From Dipteris shenzhenensis (lineage: Eukaryota; Polypodiophyta; Polypodiopsida; Gleicheniales), in NCBI GenBank assembly GCA_047967505.1, contig CM106540.1: a stretch of 64,000 nucleotides of DNA. One strand, given 5' to 3'. The position numbers and the translations under genes are program-made. Of the stretch, positions 1 to 8,960 are shown one piece after another. How positions within the stretch are numbered: position 1 is the stretch's first letter; every line of letters starts with the position of its first letter. The notes below the pieces were generated by a model. It worked only from the letters and a program-made list of their open reading frames with translations. It was not told the DNA's origin and searched no databases.

Positions 1-1292
1 GCGCCCAAGTACTAAGCCAATATCAATGTCCCTTAGTAGTCATGTCTCTCTGATCCAAGTGAGAATATGTACTAGAATATTTCTTACACGGGCTTAGAAG
101 GTAGCCATGGGGAAGATGTATTACCCCACGTGTTCCAACCCTCCCGAGGGATTTATGAGGCTTCTACTTGAGCATCAAGGTCTAAGAAGTACTTGGATGA
201 GCTCCATTTAATTCTAAGCATGACTAAATGGATGGACCTAGTGGTCCGTCCAATGTGTGTCACCCTTTTAAGTGGTGGTCCAAAAGATACCTTGGGTCCA
301 AAAGATACTTATTGAATATAACTCCTCTTTTTCTCCCTAGGCTTAAAGTTCTTTAAGGGGATGCCTAGCTTCCAAGGGTCAAAGTAGGTGCTCTGGAATA
401 CTATCTTGGTAAAATATATCCGTTAGATCCAAGAGACGCCATCTTCTCATTATCAAGCATACACATCATCACCCAATGTTCAAGCATACACATCATCACC
501 CAACCATCAATTGGAGGACACCATGATCTCAAAGGGTGTGTGTGTGTGTTTTTCCCACCGACCGTATTCCCGCCGCAGGCCTGATACACAATCTAAGTGA
601 GGGCAATAGTCCGCCGATCACAATGGATTGGGTCAGGATACTGCCCTAGATTAAGTCATAAACTTAAACTTAAACTCAAATGGATATACTAGTGTCTCAA
701 TCCTCTCTAATGAGTAAGTGAAAAGTAAATAAGAGTATCAATCCTCTCTAACCAGTCGGTTGAGGGTATCAATCCTTATTAGACTAGTAGGTCGGGGATT
801 TTTTGTAAAGTGTATCAAGTCCAAGACGCTCACCCAGTTGGTTGAGGGTATCAATCCTTAGTATCAAAAGAACTATCTTCTTATGAGAATTAACACTTCA
901 AGCTTTTAGCTAGATTATCTCTACTATATGGAGACTTATTGTGAATATCAAATACGTGAAGAGGAACTACAATTTCTTGTAGACTTTTCATATCATGGGC
1001 AAATGTGGATGCATTCAATAACTTGATGTTGGTCCAAGCATCAAGGCCTAGCAACCAAGGGAAGGGGTTGGTCCCATGGTCCCCATGCCACAATAAGGCT
1101 TGAAACTTAAATTTGTCAAAACCAGTCAACCCAAGTATATCCATTAGTCATAAGATTTTTTAAATCTTACAATGGACATACTAGTATGAGTTCATCCTAT
1201 CAAAAAATCTATCCTGCTACACTACTAGACTAGTTTCCAGTGTTAAAGTAAACCAATTGCAAGCATCCACTTCTGCCCTTTTCAAACACCTA
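1..1292. other. Non-coding, no gene recognised
   Basis: No coding, RNA or transposon signature that I can name was found on either strand. The only reading frames are short (under 90 codons) and have no recognisable motif. A short GT run lies near 536-552, and imperfect short repeats occupy 690-870. Confidence 0.5.
690..870. repeat. Imperfect short repeats (gagggtatcaatcct-like)
   Basis: Four diverged copies of a phrase close to gagggtatcaatcct occur at about 690, 738, 765 and 845, two of them preceded by agtyggtt. The spacing is irregular, so this is a degenerate minisatellite-like cluster and not a clean array. Confidence 0.5.
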
Positions 1293-1466
1293 GTGAGAGT
1301 AGTCCATTAGTAACCAACCTATTAATACTACATAACTGAGAATAGTCCATATCATACCGTTCCTTCTGATAAAGTATCAAAGTGAGAGTAGTCCATTAGT
1401 AACCAACCTCTTAATACTGCATAAGTGAGAATAGTCCATATCATACCAAAATACATTGCAGAAAGT
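1293..1466. repeat. 89-bp tandem duplication
   Basis: The string gtgagagtagtccattag starts at 1293 and again at 1382, a period of 89 bp. The two units differ by a few substitutions. The second unit runs into the longer dispersed repeat starting at 1404. Confidence 0.75.
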
Positions 1467-1666
1467 ACAAAAAGTACATTTTTATAATCACATTCATGTC
1501 AATACATTGCAAAAAGTACAAAAATATTGATGGCTAGTCTCCCATAGAATGTCCAATCCTAATTATCAGTACTTGGAGATAATCCATTGTAGAGTTTGTC
1601 TCAAGGTTGCCAACACCGTATCTTCATGCCTTAGATTTTACAATGCAAATCTGATGGAGAGGTATG
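1404..1666 (+). repeat. Dispersed low-copy repeat, copy 1 (partner 23,831-24,100)
   Basis: About 260 bp match 23,831-24,100 in direct orientation, with scattered substitutions and a short deletion. Both copies contain a reading frame starting MSN(P/R)NYQYLEII, at 1549 here and 23,979 in the partner. The frames agree for about 40 codons and then diverge where the homology ends. Here the frame stays open to 1956 through unrelated sequence. I recognise no domain. It could be an old exon carried in a duplication or an untranslated part of an unknown transposon. Confidence 0.65.
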
Positions 1667-2689
1667 CTACTCACTGGCACCATCGTCAATTTTACGAGCA
1701 AAAACCTATGAGCAGGTTTATTCGAGCGTGTTTTTCAAGAGATTTAAAAAATTGTATTTCTTTAGGAAACATGGTTGTTACACTTTTATTTTCACTAGAA
1801 CTAAATCGCTTTATCATAAAAACATACAAAATTGTCACTCATTCAAATTTACATATCATAAAATGTCACCCCCTATTAAGTAAAAGTTGTAAGAAGGATC
1901 ATAAGGGAATTTTCATTGAGAAGTCTACTCTACATGTGGGCTTCTTAAATGCATAATTCTAAGTGAAACTAGATTTTTTTCCGATCTATTTTTGCCATAT
2001 TATTACATAGTTGGAAGCCTTTTTTTTCCTTCGCTCGGATGCTCGGAAGATTTTGCTCGAAAAATGCTCATCCCCTACAAGTCCTTATGGCTTGCTTACA
2101 CGGACTAATAGACTTACAAGTAGTAGACATGCAAAGTATGGCTCTGAGGTGGATAACAAAGTTTGGCTCTGGCGATGAATGTATCTACATATTCGTGAGC
2201 GTTTCTGGCTCAGATGTATCTGTGTGCTCAGTCACCCGAAGTAGAAGCACGAAAATCATAGTTGAAAAAGCGTGCCAATGCATGAAGGCTTATAAAAATG
2301 CTCAAGCTCGAAGGTAAGGTCCCTTCATCTCGAAGGTTTCTCTCAAGTGTAGAGCTTCATTCAGCCATGGAGAACAAAGTTCATTGTCTACAACGTGCAA
2401 TGATAAGTAGATTTAGATGCTACTCCTCCCTCTCTTCAGGATCATGTCCTTTTTTTCTCCATGCAGGGAGCTTGGAGAGCCATTGAGTCAAAAGATAAGG
2501 GAGGCTATTTGAAGGAAGGCAAATGCTCAAGGAAGGCATTGCCTGTGGTTGAGTGACCAGTGAGCGGTGGGAGGCTGCCAATTGTTCTTTGGCCACTTCT
2601 AGAACGAGAAATGTTGACTCTAAGCATTGAGGTTTCGAGGGAGGTGGTCTCGTATTTCTCAAGCGTTGAGGTTCTAAGTCTTGCCACTT
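1667..2689. other. Non-coding, no feature recognised
   Basis: AT-rich sequence with short frames on both strands and no recognisable motif. The minus-strand frame of the gag fragment at 2690-3130 reads through into 2420-2689, but this part has no gag similarity and looks like a breakpoint extension. Confidence 0.4.
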
Positions 2690-3130
2690 TTGCAAGAACG
2701 TATTAATTGCATCTTTATTACGCTCCTTTTCTTCCCCATTAAAAATTGGCGATTTCAAGTCCTTAAGGAAATTAGAGGTTTCTCTAAGTCGAGAGGTGGA
2801 CCTCTCAACTTGATTAGGAGGAACCGGCAATTTTTTTGTAATAGATACCGATTGAGAATTGGCTATCTTAGTTATGGCTTCAGCTAGGGTTTTCAATGTA
2901 TCACTGATAACTCCTAGCTGTGTTTCTATATTCTGTGTTCGAGTTTCAAGTTTAGTGAATTCTGTATGCGGAATTCCATAATCACCATAATCTATGTCCT
3001 CCATTTCCACGTTATCCTCTTGAGTTTCAATTTGTACCTCCTCATGTGTTTCATCTCTAGCTATCGCTTTTCCTTTTCTTGCTCTTTCCTCGGCCTCTCT
3101 AACCATATCATCTCTTTTTGGAGTTGTCAT
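2690..3130 (-). pseudogene. Ty3/gypsy gag N-terminal fragment
   Basis: The minus-strand frame begins MTTPKRDDMVREAEERARKG at 3130. It continues through an acidic stretch, a coiled-coil-like segment and the phrase NTFLQKWQD. The plus-strand gag at about 50,361-50,810 carries the same protein in the same order, which identifies this as the N-terminal part of a gypsy-family gag (capsid precursor, virus-like particle assembly). Homology stops near 2690 after WQD, so the capsid core, nucleocapsid and pol are absent. It is preceded by the same leader sequence as the 50.1-kb element. Fewer stops are present here than in the 50-kb copy. It is a truncated copy, not a functional gene. Confidence 0.85.
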
Positions 3131-3480
3131 TTTTTAAAATAGAAAATGCATAGTTTCTACAAATAATAAATCCAAACGCTTTATGTCAAAGAGAAAAATA
3201 TGATGCCTACTTCCTTGATATTTGTTCAAGGTTTTGGATTTTCCTTTAGAATCAAGTAATCTCGTGCTCTTTTAATTCACGATCTTGCTTCCCAATCCCA
3301 CGCTTTTGCTTCCCTCGATCTCGAACTCTGAAATCCTGCTTTTAGTTTCCTTTCCTTTACATTTCAAACTCCTCGAACCCATCTCCAATCTTCTTCTTTG
3401 AAAATGGCAAGGTTAGGAAGATTGGGAAGAACAAGGGGGTAAAAAGGGTTTTAAAACCTTAGGAAGAAGAGGGGTAGGAA
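3131..3480 (-). mobile_element. Gypsy 5' leader (upstream of gag), minus strand
   Basis: This 350-bp segment is the reverse complement of 50,096-50,370 and resembles the scraps at 37,362-37,439 and 58,575-58,762. It lies directly upstream of the gag start, as expected for the untranslated leader of the same gypsy family. The phrase aaaagggttttaaaacctta marks its distal end. Confidence 0.75.
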
Positions 3481-4009
3481 AGGTGTTGATGATGTGGCTT
3501 TTACTAAGGTCTTGTAGACCTTAGATGATGTGGCTTCCCTCTATGTTTTGCAAGTTGACGGGGCGATTTGCATGATGATATTTTCAAATAGTTGCGCAAC
3601 GATTTGCAAGCCCTGAGACTTTCTAGGCTACTAGGTTGCGTCGCTACAGTAGAGCTGAAGCTGCCTGACAGTCATAGTCTCGCACGACTCGCAATAAAAT
3701 ATAATGCCTACATAGCAATCATGACTTCCACATGACAACACTCCCTCTGTGCAAGAAATGATGCAAGCTATTCCAATCTTCCTTGGCCCTTGAGTCTTGG
3801 AGCCTAATATGTGCTTTGCAAAGCATGCGGCCACCTTGAGCATGAAATGTTGCATTAATGCCTTACTACCAGCCGTCTGTGCTGCCTCGCAGAACTAAGT
3901 AGAAGTAAGTAGCTCTCTTGCTAGCTTCCTACCTCGGTGTCATCCACAACTCAAATTAATGCCAGGAACCACAAAATCTCTTTGCATGTGTGACCCCTTC
4001 CCTTATCAT
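3481..4009. other. Non-coding between gypsy leader and PBS
   Basis: About 530 bp with no recognisable coding sequence, lying between the PBS/LTR at 4010-4229 and the leader. It may be distal leader of the same element or an unrelated insertion. Confidence 0.4.
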
Positions 4010-4023
4010 GGCTCTGATAGCAG
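4010..4023 (-). other. Primer binding site (initiator-Met tRNA type)
   Basis: On the minus strand TGCTATCAGAGCC follows the LTR end (...GCAACA) directly. It differs from the plant tRNA-iMet complement TGGTATCAGAGC at one position. Its placement marks the adjacent LTR as a 5' LTR. Confidence 0.75.
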
Positions 4024-4229
4024 TGTTGCATTTCCTCGAACATAGAGGGCCTTTTCTCTGCTAATCCTCCCAGCCACGAATTCTGCTCCAGAACTCATCA
4101 TGAATCGTGAGGTTCTCTCCCAAAAATCTCCTTTTCTTTTAGCGCCCTCTAGAATCCTCCCTCCTAGCCCACTGCATGCCGTGGACTTCTAGATGCCAAG
4201 TGTCCTTCTAGGGGACCTTAGTCTTTACC
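4024..4229 (-). mobile_element. Chromovirus LTR, 3' part (minus strand)
   Basis: These 206 bp match the 3' part of the complete 353-bp chromovirus LTR at 29,605-29,957. The match ends abruptly after tagtctttacc. The missing 5' part of the LTR lies 780 bp away at 5009-5137 in the opposite orientation. The same split exists at 56,118-57,231. Confidence 0.85.
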
Positions 4230-5008
4230 AGACAAGGTGAGTGCATTAATTGCTGTGGAAACTCAAAATTAAATCAATCACAAATGAGGATAAATTGGGA
4301 GTAAACTTGAGTATTTTTATGAGTGACAAAAGTTTTCGAGAATTGTAGAAACAATTGCATAATGACATGAGGGATATGTGGAATCAAGTAAAAGACAAGT
4401 TGATGGAAACATTAGTTCACCCATTTTTTGATCACTTAAAAATGGAAGAGCCCATCAGAGTCATTATGTTGTAGGAACAGTTGGAGGCCTTATAGAGGGA
4501 GCTGTATGAAGAGAAAAGGACTAAACATGTATCTTTACCACATCTATTTCTAAATTAGGAGAGTCTACATTTACAAAGGAAAGGCATAGGAATTCTATAG
4601 AGCAAGAAGTTACCAGTGCACCACAAACTATTACAAAAAAGGAACTAAAATTTGTTACACAAAAGGAAGCAAACATTGTTACTCAAGAGTAGCCAAAAGC
4701 TGTTACTCAGGAGGAGCAACAGGATACTGTGTGTGCCTTAGTTTAGGTAGGCCATGAAGTAGCTACTAAACAGGAAGTGGGAGAAAAATTTTTTGAGGAC
4801 GTTTATCATAAATTAGAGGTGAAATAATAGGTCACAGATGACGCTACTACTTTGATTGATCCAGTTGAGCAGTCTAGTGTGATACAACAACCTCTATTGA
4901 ATTCAACGACCTTTATAGTGTACAACAACCTTTATTGAGTACAGCAACCTCGATAGTGTGGTACACCCACCTCTACTTTAGTTGTAGTCAGGAGATGGAA
5001 CACCTTGG
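4230..5008 (+). pseudogene. Decayed acidic/Gln-rich coding segment (inverted part)
   Basis: The plus strand preserves a long reading frame broken mainly by TAG/TAA where CAG/CAA would be expected. Readable phrases include DKSFRELQKQLHNDMRDMWN, then a Gln/Glu-rich part with repeated VTQE motifs (VTQKEAN, VTQEEQQDT), then VEQSSVIQQP. It looks like a helical, low-complexity protein with no catalytic domain. It has a homologue in opposite orientation at 56,246-57,025, with the same stop after VTQE. It abuts LTR halves on both sides. I do not recognise the family; a captured host gene or an extra retrotransposon ORF are both possible. Confidence 0.5.
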
Positions 5009-5137
5009 TGTTAGGTCAACCATAATCTTGGAGCCATGTGGCGCGATTATGGTGAGGCGAGAAACCAAGAGGGTTTGACACTACAATGGTGGATGTAATT
5101 AAGTGTGGCTTAACATTAGAGACGGATGCCAAGAAGA
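5009..5137 (+). mobile_element. Chromovirus LTR, 5' part (plus strand)
   Basis: Starts TGTTAGGTCAACCATAATC and matches the first about 129 bp of the LTR at 29,957 (minus), ending at ccaagaaga. Together with 4024-4229 it makes up nearly the whole 353-bp LTR, but the two parts face opposite ways. Confidence 0.85.
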
Positions 5138-6315
5138 CGCATTAGTTTGGAATTTCTCTCCATCAATTGATTCAATTGTTCTTCCAAGGTCCCCTTCATC
5201 TCAGTCAACCACTGCTGCACATTCGAGACTATAGTATTTTAGCAGTTTAAGTAAGTCATGTAATATCTATGTCTTCTCAAAAATCATTACATTTTGATTT
5301 TGGAGCTCTACCAAAGCTAATTGGTTTTATTTTACCTTCCTTTGAGGCTATTTACGGCTCTCTTAAGCAACTCTTCCTTCTCCTACATCAAAGTGGAATT
5401 TTCCTATGTAAGTGTTTTGACTTCTATCTATAGTTTGTTCAATTTATTATCATGTCCTTTTTAAATCTCTCATGACCTTCCCTAAAAGCTTTATGAAACT
5501 ACCTTTTAGTATCTAATTCTTCTTCCATAAGAATTTGCGCACTTGGGAATTTTCCTTTCTATTGTTGGTGGTAGCTAGACAAAATATTAAAAGAAGATAC
5601 CAATTGGGGGATAGCTCTGTCAACTTGCTCCTCTGAAACTTCAACAATTCCGCTTGATGTTGGTGCTACATACTGTTGAGCTCCCATAGTCATTTATACT
5701 TGATGAACACTCTATTTGTCAATTGGAGTCTCTGGTGATGGTATCCTAATGATATCTTTTGGTTACTCTTCTGGTTTTTTTTATCTACTACTATATTAAC
5801 GGTATCCACCATTTTTTTATAGGGGTCTCTTTACCATCTTGTGTCTCCAATCTCTGTTCCTCCTTTGTCAAGGCATGATCTCCATTGTGTGTAGGTACAT
5901 TATTCATGTCCAATTACTTTTTGGATACTTCCTCTGGCTTTGATCCTCCTTGTGTAAATTTGAGCTTCATAGATTTTTTTGGTACTAGGAGTAGGACGAT
6001 GTGATGATTTCAAAATGTCCTCTACTACTTTCACCATTTATAGGAATCTTCAAAGTCCTAATCTATATAACCAATCTTTTTGATCTGGACTCTTCTTCTA
6101 TGAAATGTACTTTCAATGGACTATCCAGCCCACCTGTTGGTGTAAGAGATTTCTCTGGCCGGGTTACCACATTCACGTATTCATAGAGAGCAGCCAACAT
6201 TTGTCTCAGCTTTGCAACTATGTCACACTTATGTGCTTCTCCTTTCCTAATACATCTGCCATAATCCTTGCATGTATAATTCCAAACCAATTGTACTGAT
6301 GCCCATTCTCAACAA
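5138..6315 (-). pseudogene. Decayed coiled-coil coding segment
   Basis: The minus strand carries a broken frame with readable pieces: GEAHKCDIVAKLRQMLAALY near 6200, HNGDHALTKEEQRLETQDGK near 5890, and a heptad-like part ending in EEQLNQLMERNSKLM near 5150. Most stops fit C-to-T change. The segment is collinear with plus-strand 54,916-56,117 and 62,383-63,357. No enzyme motif is visible. If the flanking inversion (4230-5137) is mentally reversed, this frame would lead into the VTQE segment and then the LTR, so both may be halves of one ORF carried inside an LTR-bounded element. The function is unknown. Confidence 0.5.
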
Positions 6316-6701
6316 ATAATATCAAAGAAGAATTCCCTTCAGACATGTAATCATATTTTGTAAGCAACAACACCCATTCTAACAACCATAGAAATTACTT
6401 TTGCCTCACCGGACTTCTGCAATTCTTAACCATATATTACAACCTAGTTGTTTGTGGCATGCCAATTTCTGCCACCATCCGCTGCATTAAACGTCTACTT
6501 TTGTTGGCGCATTTGTTGCGATTAGTACATCAAGTCATCAAGAGGGATATAAATCCATCTTCACATTTATTGGTGGAATTGTATATTGGGTGGGATTTGG
6601 ATAGGGACCTAGTTCTATTTAGCGGGTTCACTTACCCTTTGTATTGTGTGGATCACCTTAGCCTCTTTCTTGATGAGGCTGATAGCCAATACGATATGAT
6701 G
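6316..6701 (+). repeat. Dispersed repeat fragment upstream of LTR
   Basis: 6505-6700 matches 53,200-53,370 and 60,665-60,830 in direct orientation (phrase ggtggaattgtatattgggt), and in part 22,183-22,250 inverted. At 6700 and 22,182 the repeat directly abuts the same short LTR, so it behaves as the element interior next to that LTR. 6316-6504 shows nothing recognisable. Confidence 0.65.
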
Positions 6702-6868
6702 TGTTGAAGGAGGATCTTCTCTTCTCTTAAAGGACCTCCTCCTTAGAGCTATTTAAAAAAAGGGGCGGTACCCGCTCGCGGAGCTTTACTTGTGTGGTCT
6801 TCCACCTTTCTCCTTTCCCATTTCTTCAAAGCTTCATATCCAATTGAGCACTCCCTTGTTTTGTAATG
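6702..6868 (+). mobile_element. Short (167-bp) LTR
   Basis: Begins TGTTGAAGGAGG, contains a TATA-like tatttaaaa near 6750, and ends just before a primer binding site. The inverted copy in the right palindrome arm preserves the expected ...CA terminus where this copy has a transition. The length fits small LTR elements (TRIM-like or short-LTR copia). Confidence 0.7.
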
Positions 6869-6881
6869 TGGTATCGGAACC
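6869..6881 (+). other. Primer binding site, left palindrome arm
   Basis: TGGTATCGGAACC follows the LTR. The mirror copy at 7602-7614 (minus) reads TGGTATCAGAACC, closer to the tRNA-iMet complement. The two arms therefore each carry an LTR end, PBS and leader. Confidence 0.75.
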
Positions 6882-7026
6882 TATTGGTTCTTCTCCCACT
6901 CTCCCTCCCTTTCCTTTCATAGACCTTCCTTTTCTCCCTTCAACTATCAAGCCTCACTCTTGTAGAAGGGTACTGCAAGTCGATTTCTTGGCTTCTTATA
7001 AGGGTATATTTCTTCAAGAGTACTAT

Positions 7027-7027
7027 T

Positions 7028-7079
<52 letters not shown>

Positions 7080-7253
7080 TGTATGTATATTATATACATA
7101 CATACATATGTATGTATGTATATATATAATATATATATACACACACACATATATATATATACATACATACATATGTATATATATATATGTGTGTGTGTAT
7201 ATATATATTATATATATACATACATACATATGTATGTATGTATATAATATACA

Positions 7254-7289
<36 letters not shown>

Positions 7290-7403
7290 CACACACACAT
7301 ATATATATATACATACATACATATGTATATATATATATGTGTGTGTGTATATATATATTATATATATACATACATACATATGTATGTATGTATATAATAT
7401 ACA

Positions 7404-7456
<53 letters not shown>
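7027..7456. repeat. TATG/CATA/TA microsatellite, self-palindromic
   Basis: Alternating blocks of (TATG)n, (TA)n, (CATA)n and short (AC)n/(GT)n runs. The block order is mirrored and a subunit of about 190 bp (around 7090-7260 and 7270-7430) is repeated. All long frames here ([12 protein letters not shown] peptides) are artefacts of the 4-bp repeat. Confidence 0.95.
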
Positions 7457-7773
7457 ATAGTACTCTTGAAGAAATATACCCTTATAAGAAGCCAAGAAAT
7501 CGACTTGCAGTACCCTTCTACAAGAGTGAGGCTTGATAGTTGAAGGGAGGAAAGGAAGGTCTACGAAAGGAAAGGGAGGGAAAGTGGGAGAAGAACCAAT
7601 AGGTTCTGATACCATGTTACAAAACAAGGGAGTGCTCGATTGGATATGAAGCTTTGAAGAAATGGGAAAGGAGAAAGATGGAAGACCACACAAGTAAAGC
7701 TCCGCGGGCGGGTACCGCCCCTTCTTTTAAATAGCTCTAAGGAGGAGGTCCTTTAAGAGAAGAGAAGATCCTC

Positions 7774-7875
7774 TGTATGTATGTATGTATGTATGTATGT
7801 GTATGTATATTTATTTATATTTATATATTTATATTTATATATGTATGTATGTATATATGTATGTATGTATGTATA

Positions 7876-7962
<87 letters not shown>

Positions 7963-7968
7963 ATTTAT
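7774..7968. repeat. (TATG)n then (GT)40 microsatellite
   Basis: A TATG/TTTATA-rich run from 7774 to about 7878 is followed by an uninterrupted GT tract of about 80 bp (7879-7958). It directly abuts the right palindrome arm. Confidence 0.95.
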
Positions 7969-8589
7969 ATATAATGGACATGATATTGTATTATACTTGA
8001 CTTGAAGCGATTATGAGGCTCACTATGCTAGCCTTCATCAGATCATTTGTAGTCTAGCCAATTGTGTGGCTCATGTATGCCAACCTTGATTAAATCACAA
8101 ATTATACACTCCATGAACCTGGATGCTTTTAAATTTAAAAAACAATTTTTTAATATCATAATTTCTTTAAAAGTCCTTGAAGAAAGAAAAATTCAACTTT
8201 GCCCTATGCCCTTATGGTATGGTGCCAATTACAACATCTTGAGCAATGTTTCCCATGGCCATGAGGAAGAGAAGAGTCATGTAGGAGGGGATGAAGTATT
8301 AGTAGGTTTGTCTTCCTCCTCTCAATCATCACTGCACATTTGCTATTTCAAATCTATGAGCATCAACCACCAAAATTTTTTTAGGAGCTATAAATGTTTC
8401 CCAAAACACCATCAAAATCTATAAATGAGCTATAAATGAAACACCCTACCCAAACACAAATCACATATTAATTGCATGGTGGTAGCTCTTGGACAACGAA
8501 AGAGAGACACACACAAATGAAGATATAGTAGTAATTGAAAATTCGATCCAACTAATCAACTAGATTTTCACAATAGGGTTATTCTTTAT
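7969..8589. repeat. Non-coding with inverted copy of 53.4-kb repeat
   Basis: 8163-8310 is the reverse complement of about 53,385-53,530 and 60,838-60,980 (phrase cccttatggtatggtgccaa). A more diverged direct copy lies near 28,970-29,080. The rest holds nothing recognisable. Confidence 0.7.
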
Positions 8590-8960
8590 CACCAACCTTG
8601 TTTGTCCTATATGTTGATGAGCTCAAGCCTTCACCATGGCACTAGGTGGAGTTGCCTTATCCCTAGTTGGACCTCTAATCCTGATTCTATTATATGTAGA
8701 TGATGTGGTCTTACTCTCCTTTGACATCGACAATCTTGAAAGACACCTTGATTAACTTTGCACTTTTTGTGAGACTCATGATTTGAAGTTGAACTTGGTT
8801 ACAACCACAATCATGGTCATCAACACATCTTGGGCATCTACACATTGAGAGTAGTTAAACTTTGGTGGGGAACTAGTTGATATTGTTGCATCTTATACAT
8901 ACTTTGGAGTCCTGTTTTCAAGCTCAATCCTTCAGATGAGACCATCTATGTAGGCTTAGT
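8590..8960 (+). pseudogene. Non-LTR retrotransposon reverse transcriptase fragment
   Basis: The plus strand gives LFVLYVDELKP near 8605, then LILILLYVDDVVLLSFDIDN with the YVDD catalytic motif at 8693-8704. This is followed by a helix ending in LCTFCETHDLKLN and, after an interruption, VASYTYFGVL. The order (palm motif, about 30 residues, FCxxHxLxLN, then the YxYFG/YKYLG region) is typical of non-LTR (LINE/RTE-type) reverse transcriptases. Stops (for example TAA after RHLD) and frameshifts show it is dead. No endonuclease or poly(A) end was found. It differs from the L1-type LINEs at 25 and 43 kb, which use FADD and a zf-RVT domain. Confidence 0.75.

Larger units (their letters stand above)
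6710..7773. repeat. 1.06-kb palindrome of two inverted LTR-PBS-leader ends
   Basis: Left arm 6710-7026 and right arm 7457-7773 are each 317 bp and are reverse complements. I count about 10 mismatches, all transitions (about 97% identity), with no indel seen. Each arm contains most of the 167-bp LTR, its PBS and about 145 bp of leader. The two leaders face each other across a 430-bp TATG/CATA microsatellite. The right arm lacks the first 8 bp of the LTR. This is a fold-back structure made from retroelement ends. Confidence 0.9.

Noticed and set aside
6790-7693. Several long overlapping frames of [16 protein letters not shown] type on both strands
   Set aside because: They are translations of the 4-bp TATG/CATA microsatellite and its palindromic flanks; every frame is open for that reason.
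7777-8005. Frames rich in CVCVCV
   Set aside because: Translation of the GT tract, not a cysteine-rich peptide gene.
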